Positions 1-13,638 of a stretch of DNA of 64,000 bases are shown here, one piece after another. The DNA is from Williamsoniiplasma luminosum (GTDB lineage: Bacteria; Bacillota_I; Bacilli_A; Mycoplasmatales; Mycoplasmataceae). Numbering within the stretch: position 1 is the first letter of the stretch; every line of letters starts with the position of its first letter. Where the stretch lies: NCBI RefSeq assembly GCF_002803985.1, contig NZ_CP024963.1, positions 682,001 to 746,000 of the forward strand. Direction: 5' to 3'. Position numbers and translations under genes: made by a program. Below the pieces are notes generated by a model, which saw nothing but the letters and a program-made list of their open reading frames with translations, was not told the origin of the DNA and made no database searches.

Positions 1-404
1 TATTACACGAAATGGTGCATCAATATTGTCATCAAATCGAAGTCCGAGATACTTCATCGAATGGAAGACATAATCGAAAATTTAAATATTATGCAGAACA
101 AGTGCATTTAAAAGTGCATAGCCCAATAATCAAACATATCGGTTATACAACCGATGTGTCTGAATATTTGAATAAATATTTTGAAGACCTTGATATTGAT
201 CATACAAAAATAAATGCTTTTAAAAATGTCAATTGACTTAATAATCATGCAGATTTACAAGCTGAAATTGAAAAAATGCTTGCTGAAAAACCAAAGAGAT
301 ATAAATATGAATGTGGTTTGTGTTTTTATGATTTTAGTTCCAAGCATGATATGGAATTAAAATGTCTGAAATGTGAAAATCCACTTGTTAAAAAATCTCT
401 TTAA
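1..404 (+). CDS. SprT-like zinc metalloprotease-family protein (5' partial)
   Basis: The reading frame enters from the left edge; the first complete codons read LHEMVHQYCHQI, which contains the HExxH zinc/catalytic motif of the SprT-like family, followed by DTSSNGRHNRKFKYYAE, typical of that family. TGA at about 234 is read as Trp and the gene ends at TAA (402-404). The C-terminus carries two CxxC pairs (CGLC and CLKC), a zinc ribbon like that of bacterial SprT and eukaryotic Spartan relatives. The family is linked to protein or DNA-protein crosslink processing, but the bacterial role is not settled. The upstream third lies outside the window. A strong terminator follows. Confidence 0.8.
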
Positions 405-407
405 TTG

Positions 408-446
408 AAAAAAACTTCCATTTCTTGTTAAAAAGGAAGTTTTTTT
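408..446 (+). terminator. Rho-independent terminator after the SprT-like gene
   Basis: AAAACTTCC (411-419) pairs with GGAAGTTTT (435-443) and the stem runs into a T tract ending at 446. It separates the SprT-like gene from udk. Confidence 0.8.
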
Positions 447-497
447 CCAGAGAATAATTTTGATCTCGATAAAACATAAATAAATGTCAAAGAAATT

Positions 498-526
498 TTA
501 GATTTTTTAGGTTTTTGTTTTATAAT
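498..526 (+). promoter_or_regulatory. Predicted promoter of udk
   Basis: A perfect -10 box TATAAT (521-526) lies 17 bases after TTAGAT, a weak -35. A GGAG ribosome-binding site (534-537) precedes the ATG at 547. The -10 is clear; the -35 is only a partial match. Confidence 0.55.
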
Positions 527-546
527 GCTATATGGAGTAAAAAACA

Positions 547-1176
547 ATGAACCATAAACCTGTATTTTTAATTATTATTGCTGGAGGAACTGCTTCTGGT
601 AAAACAAGTGTTGCTACTAAAATTGCAAATCAAATTTTGAAAGATAAATCAGTGAGTTATTTATCAATGGATAACTATTATAAGGATTTTTCAAATTTAA
701 CTTTGCAAGAAAAACAAAACTTAAACTTTGATCACCCAAATAGTTTTGATGTTGACCTTTTGTGTAAAGATTTAATCAAACTAAAAAATCGCCAAGCAAT
801 TAAACTGCCACAATATAATTTTGTCACTCATTCTCGTGAAAAAGAATGAACAGAATTTGCTCCAGCTGATGTCATAATTTTAGATGGAATTTTAGCTTTA
901 CAAATTCAAGAAATTATGAAATTAGGAGATTTAAAAATTTTCATCAAAACAAGTGATGATATTCGTTTAATCAGAAGATTAGAGCGTGATATCAAAGAAC
1001 GTGGTCGTACTTTTGACAATGTGATTGAACAATATTTAACCACAGTTAAACCGATGCATGATGTTTTTGTTGAACCAAGTATTAATCAAGCAGATATAAT
1101 CATTCCTTTTCATGACGGAAATGAGATTGCCATTGATCTTGTTGCAACAAAAGTGCGAGAAATCTTAGCAAAATAA
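547..1176 (+). CDS. udk: Uridine kinase
   Basis: The 209-residue protein phosphorylates uridine and cytidine to UMP and CMP using ATP or GTP, a pyrimidine salvage step in the cytoplasm. It has a Walker A loop GGTASGKTS (K19), the segment SMDNYYKD, the conserved NFDHPNSFD stretch, and VIILDGILAL. Length is normal for the family. One TGA at 847-849 encodes Trp and splits the gene under the standard code. The ATG at 547 has a GGAG site 9 bases upstream. The gene stands alone between two terminators with its own -10 box, so it is probably monocistronic. Confidence 0.95.
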
Positions 1177-1219
1177 AAACTTCAAAAAATGAATTAATTC
1201 ATCAATAAAACCATAATTT

Positions 1220-1276
1220 AACAATAAAATAGTGCATTTTTTACAAAAAAAATGCAATTTCTATTTTATTGTTTTT
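1220..1276 (+). terminator. Long hairpin terminator after udk
   Basis: AACAATAAAATAG at the left pairs with CTATTTTATTGTT at the right (about 1261-1273). Inner TGCATTTTT and AAAAATGCA pair as well, and T-rich sequence follows. A and T tracts on both sides would let it act in either direction. Confidence 0.7.
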
Positions 1277-1331
1277 GTGCTTTGATAAAATTAATATGAC
1301 TTAATAAAAAGTCTAGAAGAAGGTCATATTT

Positions 1332-1925
1332 ATGAAGCGTTCTTTAAAATTTTCAAATAATCTTTTTCATTTATTCTCTTGTTTTTCGTTTTTAATTGTC
1401 TTTGCTTTTCTCATCGTTTTAGTGATTCATGGTTTTACAAACCTAAATTTCTTAACAGATAATGGCAATGTTTGAGCAAGCTGATGAAATTGAATGGATT
1501 ATAATTTAGTGAATACTCAAAGTTGATTACATGTTGTGCTTTGATTGAGTATGATTTTTATGATTTTTAATATTCTGATCACATTATCTGTTTTAGTCTA
1601 TCGTCAATTAAATGTTAAAAATGGTGTTAGTCAAAAACACCAAAATCTTTTGGCTGTTTTTGGTTTAATCTTTTCGGTTGCTTTGCTAATTATGTTTGCA
1701 GTTATTTATAGCAGAATTGATAAAGCAGCCAACGATACAAATTCGCTTTTGAAAATGTTGGATTTTATTAAAACCCCACCAGACGGTGATAAAACCCTCG
1801 GTCCTAACTCTCCAATTACAATTGTTTTAGTTTCTGGAATCGTCATTTCTGGGGTTGCAGCAGTCATGACTGCAAGTGTTTTTTTCCAATTTAAAAAAAC
1901 CAAAAAAGTTGTTGAAAAAACATAA
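1332..1925 (+). CDS. Hypothetical four-helix membrane protein
   Basis: I do not recognise a family. The 197-residue product starts at ATG 1332 after an AGAAGG site and ends at TAA 1925. Six TGA codons near residues 46-70 encode Trp, so only the second half is open under the standard code. Hydrophobic segments lie near residues 18-36, 68-90, 104-124 and 160-182. A short soluble loop with a PPDGDKT stretch lies between the last two, and the C-terminus is lysine-rich (FKKTKKVVEKT), probably cytoplasmic. It lies alone between two terminators, so context gives no clue to function. Confidence 0.75.
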
Positions 1926-1933
1926 AATTTTAA

Positions 1934-3967
<2,034 letters not shown>

Positions 3968-3976
3968 GGGGTTATT

Positions 3977-6757
<2,781 letters not shown>

Positions 6758-6807
6758 AATCTTTTTTCTTTTTTTCTTGTTAGAATATTAAGAAGGAGGT
6801 AAAGAAA

Positions 6808-7407
6808 GTGAGTAAATTATTAGTAATCAATGCTTCATCAACTCCTTGTGAAAAATCATACACAAAAGGATTAACTGATTTATTTTTAAAATATTATCAA
6901 GAACTTAATCCACATGATGAAGTTATTTATTTAAACTTAAATAATGAGAAAATGGCTGGCATCACGTTAACGACGGCGAATGCTGTAACATATTGGAACC
7001 AGGAAGATGCCCACAAATATATTCAACAATTAAAAGATGTTGATAAGGTTGTGGTCACTTCACCAATGAACAATTTTAACATCTCCGGATTAATGAAAAA
7101 TTATTTGGATCATGTTTTGTTAGCGAATGAAACATTTTCTTATAAATATTCAAAAAAAGGAGAGGCGATTGGATTATTACCGCATTTAAAAGTGCAAATA
7201 ATCACGACTCAAGGCGCACCATTTGGATGATATACATGAGGTAATCATACTGAAAATTTAAAAGGGACATGAGAATTTGTCGGAGCTAAGGTAAATACAC
7301 CAATCTTATTAGCAGGCACAAAACTTCCACCTTTAAATCAAATGAGTCCAAGTGAGGCAGCATTAACATTAGAAGAGCAAATTAAAAAAGGAGCACGTGA
7401 ATTTTAA
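6808..7407 (+). CDS. azoR: FMN-dependent NADH-azoreductase
   Basis: Flavodoxin-fold FMN enzyme (AcpD/AzoR family) that reduces azo compounds and quinones with NADH. The 199-residue protein shows the N-terminal LLVINASSTP phosphate-binding start, SPMNNFNISGLMKNYLDH (flavin binding), and TTQGAPFGWYTWGNHT with two TGA-encoded Trp. The start is GTG 6808 behind a perfect AAGGAGGT site (6793-6800). The stop TAA overlaps the ATG of the next gene by one base, so translation is likely coupled. Confidence 0.9.
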
Positions 7408-8339
7408 TGAACAATTATAGTAGAGTACCAAGGGGTTTTATATATATTGCCCAATATCTTGGTATCTTCATGGCTGTGATGATGTTTGGAATGGCGTTTT
7501 ATTTTTTCAATAAACACACCAATTCAACACCCAGTTATGTCGTAACATCAGGGATAGGATTAGCTATCATCACTTATTTTGCATGAAAATCAATTTATGC
7601 TGGAGTTTGAATCATCATCTTTGTTAAGAATAACACTGATGAAGTAATTTCAGACAACAGATTTATTATTTCAGCACTAAGTTTATCATTGGGTGGAATT
7701 TTCACACCCTTCATCATGGCATCAATGCCAAACGAAGAGGTAAAATCATCAATTAACCCACGTTACACAATCGCCAAAGTCATGGGACCAATTGCTTTAA
7801 TTGGTTCTGTGATTGCGATTGGAAGTTTCTTTATTTTTACAATGACAGGGGCTTCAAAAATTGCTTTTGCTGACATTTTCAATAAAACAGTTGTCGGAGT
7901 TGGACCATTAATCTTGATGATTTTCTTAGGTTTAATGTTTGTGATTGGTTTAATTACATCAATTTTCTTTTTACCAAAAAACACTCAACAAGAATTTAAC
8001 GATCATGATTCAGCAAAAGCTAAAATTATGAATGGAATTTCAATTGTTTGACTTGTAATCATTACTTTAGAATTAATCGGAGTTCTGATTATGGCAATCA
8101 TTCGTTTGATTGGGGCAATTATGGATATCTTTTATGCAGCAAGCAACAACAGCGGAGCTTGAAAAGTTTTCGCAATCTTTGCAGCTTTAGCAAGATTATC
8201 AATGACTTTATTGTATGTCACATATATTTTCCAAATCACTATTGCAACAATGAGAGGTATCTGAGCAAAAGATGGCGTTCATATGTTGAAATATGAGAGA
8301 TTAGCACATAAACAACAAGAAAACTTAAACGCGAGATAA
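7407..8339 (+). CDS. Hypothetical polytopic membrane protein
   Basis: The family is not recognised. The ATG at 7407 shares its A with the TAA of the azoreductase gene, implying translational coupling. The 310-residue product has about six or seven hydrophobic segments, the first near residues 10-32. The later part contains a polar loop with LPKNTQQEFNDHDSAKAK. Four or more TGA codons encode Trp. The C-terminus is basic and polar (EHKQQENLNAR-like, probably cytoplasmic). Co-transcription with a flavin reductase is the only functional hint, and a weak one. A terminator pair follows directly. Confidence 0.75.
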
Positions 8340-8348
8340 TCGCGTTTT
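8330..8348 (+). terminator. First hairpin of a tandem terminator
   Basis: CGCGA pairs with TCGCG across the stop codon of the preceding membrane gene and runs into TTTTTG. Short but GC-rich for this genome. Confidence 0.6.
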
Positions 8349-8387
8349 TGCTTGCTTGAAAGCAAGTTTGAAATAAAATAAATTTGC

Positions 8388-8427
8388 AATAAATTTTGTT
8401 TGTCAGCACAAACAAAATTTATTTTTT
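8388..8427 (+). terminator. Second hairpin of a tandem terminator
   Basis: AATAAATTTTGTTTG (8388-8402) pairs perfectly with CAAACAAAATTTATT (8409-8423), followed by a T tract. It lies immediately upstream of the recD2 promoter. Confidence 0.85.
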
Positions 8428-8447
8428 TATTCCAAATGGATATCTAG

Positions 8448-8453
8448 TAAAAT
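8448..8453 (+). promoter_or_regulatory. -10 box of recD2, placed for a leaderless start
   Basis: TAAAAT at 8448-8453 ends seven bases before the ATG at 8461, so transcription would begin at about 8460. No Shine-Dalgarno sequence lies between. The -35 region falls in the terminator T tract and is weak. Confidence 0.45.
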
Positions 8454-8460
8454 ATTTAAG

Positions 8461-10668
8461 ATGGAACACAAAATTATACGTGGTTATATTACTAAAATAT
8501 TAACTAAAAAAGATAACGGTTGAGCAATGGCGCTTTTTTGCATGGAAAATAATGCTAAAATGCAAATCAAAATCAAAGGTTCAATTTCAAGTATGAAAAT
8601 AAAAATGCTTTATGAAATTCAAGGCACAATTGAAGAACACGCTGTTTATGGGAAGAGTTTTAATGTGATGAATTTTAAACCAGCTCCAGTTAATTCCCCA
8701 GAAGCCGTGATTAATTTTTTATCTGGAAATAATTTTCCAGGAGTTGGAAAAAAATACGCCAAATTAATTGTTGAACACTTTAATGAAAACACCATTGCTA
8801 AAATTAAAGAAAATTATCAAGCACTTTATAGTGTCAAAGATTTACCAAAACATTTAGCAATGATCATTGAAACGCAATTAAAAATGATGGATCAAGAAAA
8901 TCATTTACAAATTTTATTTTATGAAAATGGGTTGAAAATTGATATTTATAATTCAGTCAAAATTTTGTGTGAGTCAGAACGAGAAGCAAACGTTGTTTTT
9001 GAAAATCATTTTTTTAGTTTTGCTCAAAGACACAAAATTAAACCTTTCAACGAAGTTGATAAGGTGGCGGTGCATTTTGGTTTAGATGTGAAATCCAGCG
9101 AAAGAATTGGTTATTGAATTCAAAAAAATGCCGTTGATATCGCTTTTAATAGTGGTGATACATATACCTCATTTGGAATTATCAAGCGAAAAACAATCAA
9201 GGATTTAGCACTAACTGAAGAAGAATATGAACAAGGATTAACTTATGCTTGTGAAAATAATTTAGTCTATATTGATGGTGAAAAATTTTACTCAAGCGAA
9301 GCTTGAGAAGATGAACAAGTCATTGTTGATTCACTGATTGAAATCTTGAAACAAAAAACGACAACCAAATTAAAACCAGATTATGAAAAAGAAATAAAGG
9401 CCATCGAAAAAGAGATTGCTTTTGAAACTGGAATTTTAAATTTCAAATATGATGATGATCAAATCAAAGCCTTAACAATTTTTATTCAAAATCCGGTGAC
9501 CTTAATTACTGGTGGTCCTGGAACTGGGAAAACACGTTTGATTCAAGGGATGATCAAGTTGTATGAAAAAATTTATCGCAAGACAAATTATACAATTGCC
9601 GCTCCAACTGGTAAGGCGAGTGCGAGATTGAAAGAAACATTAAAATTAGCAATTCCCGGAACAATTCATAAATTATTAGAAGCTGATGAAAAAGATAATT
9701 TCAGAAAAAACAAAGACAATCCCTTAACTTATGATTTGATTATCATCGATGAAATTTCAATGGTTGATAATCATTTATTTGCAAATTTATTAAATGCCAA
9801 AGGCGAGTTAAAAAAAATCGTTTTAGTTGGGGATTATAATCAATTACCATCAGTTAGTTATGGAAACATTTTTGAAGATTTAATTCGTTCAAATGTTTTC
9901 AAAAAAGTCAAATTAAATCAAATTCATCGTCAAAAAGAAGGCAATGGAATCATTGCTTTGGCCAAAGCGATTGAAACCAACACCATTGATGAATTTGATT
10001 GAGAAGGGCATAGAGAAATCGAAACTCTTTTTGATAGTAATGTTGAAAAAATGTTAAAAAATATTCAAGTTGATTATCAATATCAATTAGAAAATATTAA
10101 GCATTCACCTTTTGATTATCAAGTTATTGCCCCGATGTATGGTGGAAATATGGGAATTGAAAATTTAAACACTTTTATTCAAGCAAGCTTTAATAAAAAC
10201 ATTACTCAATCAAAAGAGGTGTATGATCGTAATCGTTATCGTTTTGCCAAAAACGATAAAATTATGTATTTGAAAAATGAATCAACAATGGATTTAACAA
10301 ATGGTGAAATTGGAATTATTCAAAATTTAAAAATGGAGCATAAAAAATTTATTCATGCTGATGTTAAATTTGACAATGGTAAAATTATCACACTTAAACC
10401 AGAAAATTTTAACGATGTTTCTCTGGCTTATGCTGCAAGTGTGCACAAAACCCAAGGAAGTGAATATAATCGAGTGGTCCTTGTGATTGAACCAGGTCAT
10501 GCTAGTTCAATGTTTTTGAATCAAAAATTAATTTATACAGCGATTACTCGGGCAAAAGAAAAAATTATGATTGTTGGTAATTTCAACACTTTAATTCAAG
10601 CAATTAAAACTCAAGCCAGAAGTCGAAAAACCACAATCATCGATAAATTGAAACAACAAATAATTTAA
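8461..10668 (+). CDS. recD2: RecD2-type DNA helicase (RecD/TraA family)
   Basis: Superfamily 1B 5'-3' DNA helicase of the RecD2 class found in bacteria without RecBC; it is linked to replication-fork and repair functions. The 735-residue protein has an N-terminal OB-like region (IIRGYITKILTKKDNGWAM), helix-hairpin-helix segments around FPGVGKKYAKLIV, Walker A GGPGTGKTR (K357), Walker B LIIIDEISMVD, QLPSVSYGN, and C-terminal AASVHKTQGSEYN and AITRAKEK. All helicase motifs look intact. ATG 8461 is the first possible start and has no ribosome-binding site; the promoter position suggests a leaderless message. No recB or recC gene is in the window. Confidence 0.9.
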
Positions 10669-10702
10669 GGTATAAAATTAATTTAGAAAAGAAGACAAAC
10701 AT

Positions 10703-11842
10703 ATGATTTTAAAAAATGCAAAAATAGTGCTTGAAGATGAAATTCTGGAAAATGGTTATTTAATTATTCACGATAACAAAATCAAAGCGATTGGTCAAGG
10801 AAGTGTAGTTGAAGATGGAATTGATTTAAAAGGTAAATGAATCTTACCTGGTTTTATTGATTGTCATGTTCATGGTGGATATGGAGTTGATTTCGAAACC
10901 GGTGATCAAGATCGTTTTCAAACTTTTGCCAAAGCTGTTGGACAAGAAGGAATTACTAAATATTTACAAGCTAGTGTCACAACTGATGTTGTGACAATGG
11001 AGAAAAATTTTAAAGCGTTTGGTGTTTATATGAACACCAAACGCGAAGGTTCAATTTGTCTTGGAGCACATATGGAAGGACCTTTTATTGCAGTTGAAAA
11101 AAAAGGTGCTCATGATGAAAAATTACTCATCAAACCAAATATTGAATTAACCAATCAAGTGATCGAGTGATCAAATCATCATTTGAAAATGATGACATAT
11201 GCTGGAGATTTACAAGATGGAAGTTTTACCAAATTTTTAATCGAAAACAAAATTGAACCTTCAATTGGTCACACCAATATGCTTGCATCAGAATTTGAAA
11301 AAGATTATTTATTAGGTGCCAAACATGTCACACATTTATTTAATGGAATGAGTGGGATTGAACATCAAAGACCTGGATTGGTTGTTGGAGCAATCAATCA
11401 CAGAGATGTTTTGGTCGAAGTGATCAGTGACGGCATTCATTTACAACCCGAAATTTTAAGATTTATTTATCAAGTTAAGGGTGCTGAAAATATTTGCATT
11501 ATCACTGATGCAATGAATGCTAAAGGCTTGGCTGATGGTGAATATTTCTTAGGTCAATTACCAGTTATTAAAACTGGAATGAAAGTATGTTTAAAATCCA
11601 ATGGAGTTTTGGCTGGAGCGGGAGCCACTTATGATCACAATGTCAGAACGATGAAAAAATACACCAATGCTTCAATGAATGAATTGATCAAAATGACATC
11701 AATCAATATTGCAAAACAATTAAATATTTTTGATCAAACAGGATCATTGGCACCAAATAAATTAGCAGATCTTGTTGTCTTAGATCATGATTTGAATGTG
11801 GAAATGACAATCGCAGAAGGGAAAATAGTTTATGAAAAATAA
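10703..11842 (+). CDS. nagA: N-acetylglucosamine-6-phosphate deacetylase
   Basis: Amidohydrolase that converts GlcNAc-6-phosphate to glucosamine-6-phosphate and acetate, feeding amino sugars to glycolysis. The 379-residue protein has the metal-binding DCHVHGGYG (H55, H57), MEGPFI with the ligand Glu, IGHTN, the substrate loop LFNGMSGIEHQRPG, and the catalytic Asp in CIITDAMNAKG. Length is normal. ATG 10703 follows a weak purine-rich site AAAAGAAGA; a TATAAA sequence upstream may be its -10 box. The 3' end overlaps the next gene by 11 bases. No nagB is in the window. Confidence 0.93.
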
Positions 11843-12461
11843 TAATCCTAAGTTTTATACAAGACTAAAATATTTAGCAACCATTTCATCAACGCTTTTA
11901 AGCATTTGATTTGTTTTACTGATTATTGGTGTTTTTAAAAATAGTCTTAGTTGAATAGTTTTAATTGCCATTGGAAGTGCATTTGCATTTATCACCTTAA
12001 TTAGTTTGGCTCTTTATTTTTACTTACGTTTTAAATTCATGCATCAAAGTCAATACGAACATACTAAAAAAGATTTGCTAAAATGATCTTTGGCAATGAT
12101 TAGTTATTCACTTGGTTGACTATTTGCAATCATCAATTTGATGGTCATTTTAGCGCATGATAAAATTTCAATTTTAAACCTAAAAATTATTTTAATTGTG
12201 ATGGGAATTATCATGATTATCTTTTTTGTTTTAGCCTCAATTTTGGAAATGATGTCCCGCATTAATGAACATAGTTTTTTTAATCAACAAGAATATCAAA
12301 TGCTTCAAGAACAAAAAAAACGCAAGAAAAAAGACATCATTTCCAACGAAAATTTATCAAATGAAACTTATAATCATCGCACAAAAGAAGCTGAAATCTT
12401 CTTGAAAAAAAATAATAAAAATCCATTTACAGATGAAAATAATCGTAAAGAAGGCGAATAG
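11832..12461 (+). CDS. Hypothetical membrane protein coupled to nagA
   Basis: The family is not recognised. The ATG (11832) lies inside the last codons of nagA in another frame, so expression is probably coupled. The 209 residues give four hydrophobic segments (about 17-38, 42-65, 84-106, 116-138), the first, second and third with TGA-encoded Trp. A long polar C-terminal tail follows, rich in Lys, Asn and Glu (from KKRKKKDIISNENL to the end), probably cytoplasmic. A similar 'four helices plus charged tail' plan occurs elsewhere in the window (gene at 1332) without obvious sequence similarity. Confidence 0.7.
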
Positions 12462-12514
12462 ATATTTTTTTAAATTTAAAAAAGATTTTCGTAATTATTG
12501 GTGAAAACAAGAGT

Positions 12515-12520
12515 TATAAT
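12515..12520 (+). promoter_or_regulatory. -10 box of ldh
   Basis: A perfect TATAAT lies 23 bases before the ldh ATG, with AAAGAGA as the ribosome-binding site. No convincing -35 is visible. Confidence 0.5.
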
Positions 12521-12543
12521 AATTATCGAAAAGAGAATATTAT

Positions 12544-13500
12544 ATGAAGAAAACACCAAACAAAGTAGTTTTAATCGGAGCAGGAGCGGTTGGAACTTCA
12601 TTTCTGTATGCTGCAATAAATCAAGGACTAGCAAGTGATTATGTTTTAATCGATGCATTCCCACAAGCAGCTGAAGGAAATGCAATTGACTTATCTGACA
12701 CAATGTCAGTTTTACCATTTCCAGCCACTACAATTAAAGCTGGGGATTATGCAGATTGCAAAGATGCTGACATCATTGTGATCACAGCTGGGAGACCACA
12801 AAAACCAGGAGAAACTAGATTAGACATGGTTGCTGGAAATGCTGTGATCATGAAAACAATTGCTGAAGAAATTGTCAAATCTGGATTTGATGGAATTACA
12901 ATCATCGCTTCAAATCCAGTTGATGTTTTAACATCAGTTTATCAAGAAGTAACTGGATTTGACCAAAATAAAGTGATTGGATCAGGAACAACTTTAGACT
13001 CAGCGCGTTTAAAAAGATTGATTGCTGATAAATTAAATGTTGGTGCTCAATCTGTTGATGCATATTTAGCAGGTGAACATGGAGATTCAGCAGTTGCTGT
13101 TTGATCACATGCTGTGGTTATGGGTCAACCAATTTCGAAATATATCAAAGATGGGAAAATCACTCAAAAAGAATTGGATGAAATTCGTGATCAAGCAGTT
13201 CATATGGCATCAAAAATCATTGAATTAAAACGTGCCACATTTTATGGAATCGGAGCCGTGCTGACAAGAATGTGTCGCGTGATTTTAAGAGATGAAAAAG
13301 AAGCATTGATGGTTGGGGCTAAATTGAATGGTGAATATCACAACAATGATGTTTATACTGGAGTTCCCGCAATCATTGGGGCCAATGGAATTGAACAAAT
13401 TATTGAATGAGAATTAACTCAAGTTGAACAAAAACAATTTGATGCCTCAGTCGCGACTTTAAAAGCAACTTTAATTAAAGCTCGAGAAGCAATTAAATAA
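12544..13500 (+). CDS. ldh: L-lactate dehydrogenase
   Basis: Reduces pyruvate to L-lactate and regenerates NAD+ in fermentation. The 318-residue protein has the Rossmann loop GAGAVGTS, the substrate loop RPQKPGETR with catalytic Arg, ASNPVDVLT, and catalytic His179 in GEHGDSAV. VWSH and EWELTQ contain TGA-encoded Trp. The active-site and Rossmann signatures fit LDH rather than malate dehydrogenase. It has its own -10 box and a terminator directly after, so it is monocistronic and probably strongly expressed. Confidence 0.94.
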
Positions 13501-13507
13501 TTAATTT

Positions 13508-13532
13508 ATGGAGCTTGGGCTCCATTTTTATT
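13508..13532 (+). terminator. Rho-independent terminator after ldh
   Basis: ATGGAGC (13508-13514) pairs with GCTCCAT (13519-13525), followed by a T tract. Confidence 0.85.
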
Positions 13533-13560
13533 GGTGATATTTGCTGAGATGTTTTATAAT
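13531..13560 (+). promoter_or_regulatory. Predicted valS promoter
   Basis: TTGGTG (13531-13536) and TATAAT (13555-13560) are separated by 18 bases. Transcription would start near 13567, leaving a leader of about 70 nucleotides before the valS ATG. Confidence 0.5.
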
Positions 13561-13587
13561 AAAAAGAGACAAAAATCACAAGTTGAC

Positions 13588-13625
13588 TTATCCTTATAAA
13601 AGACTTTATAAGGATAAACATTTTT
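13588..13625 (+). promoter_or_regulatory. valS leader hairpin with T tract (candidate attenuator)
   Basis: TTATCCTTATAAA (13588-13600) pairs perfectly with TTTATAAGGATAA (13605-13617) around an AGAC loop, and TTTTTT follows at 13620-13625. It sits inside the short valS leader, just before the GAAAGGA ribosome-binding site. The leader is much too short for a T-box. It could be an intrinsic attenuator or an RNA stability or protein-binding hairpin. Confidence 0.6.
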
Positions 13626-13638
13626 TGAAAGGACAATA

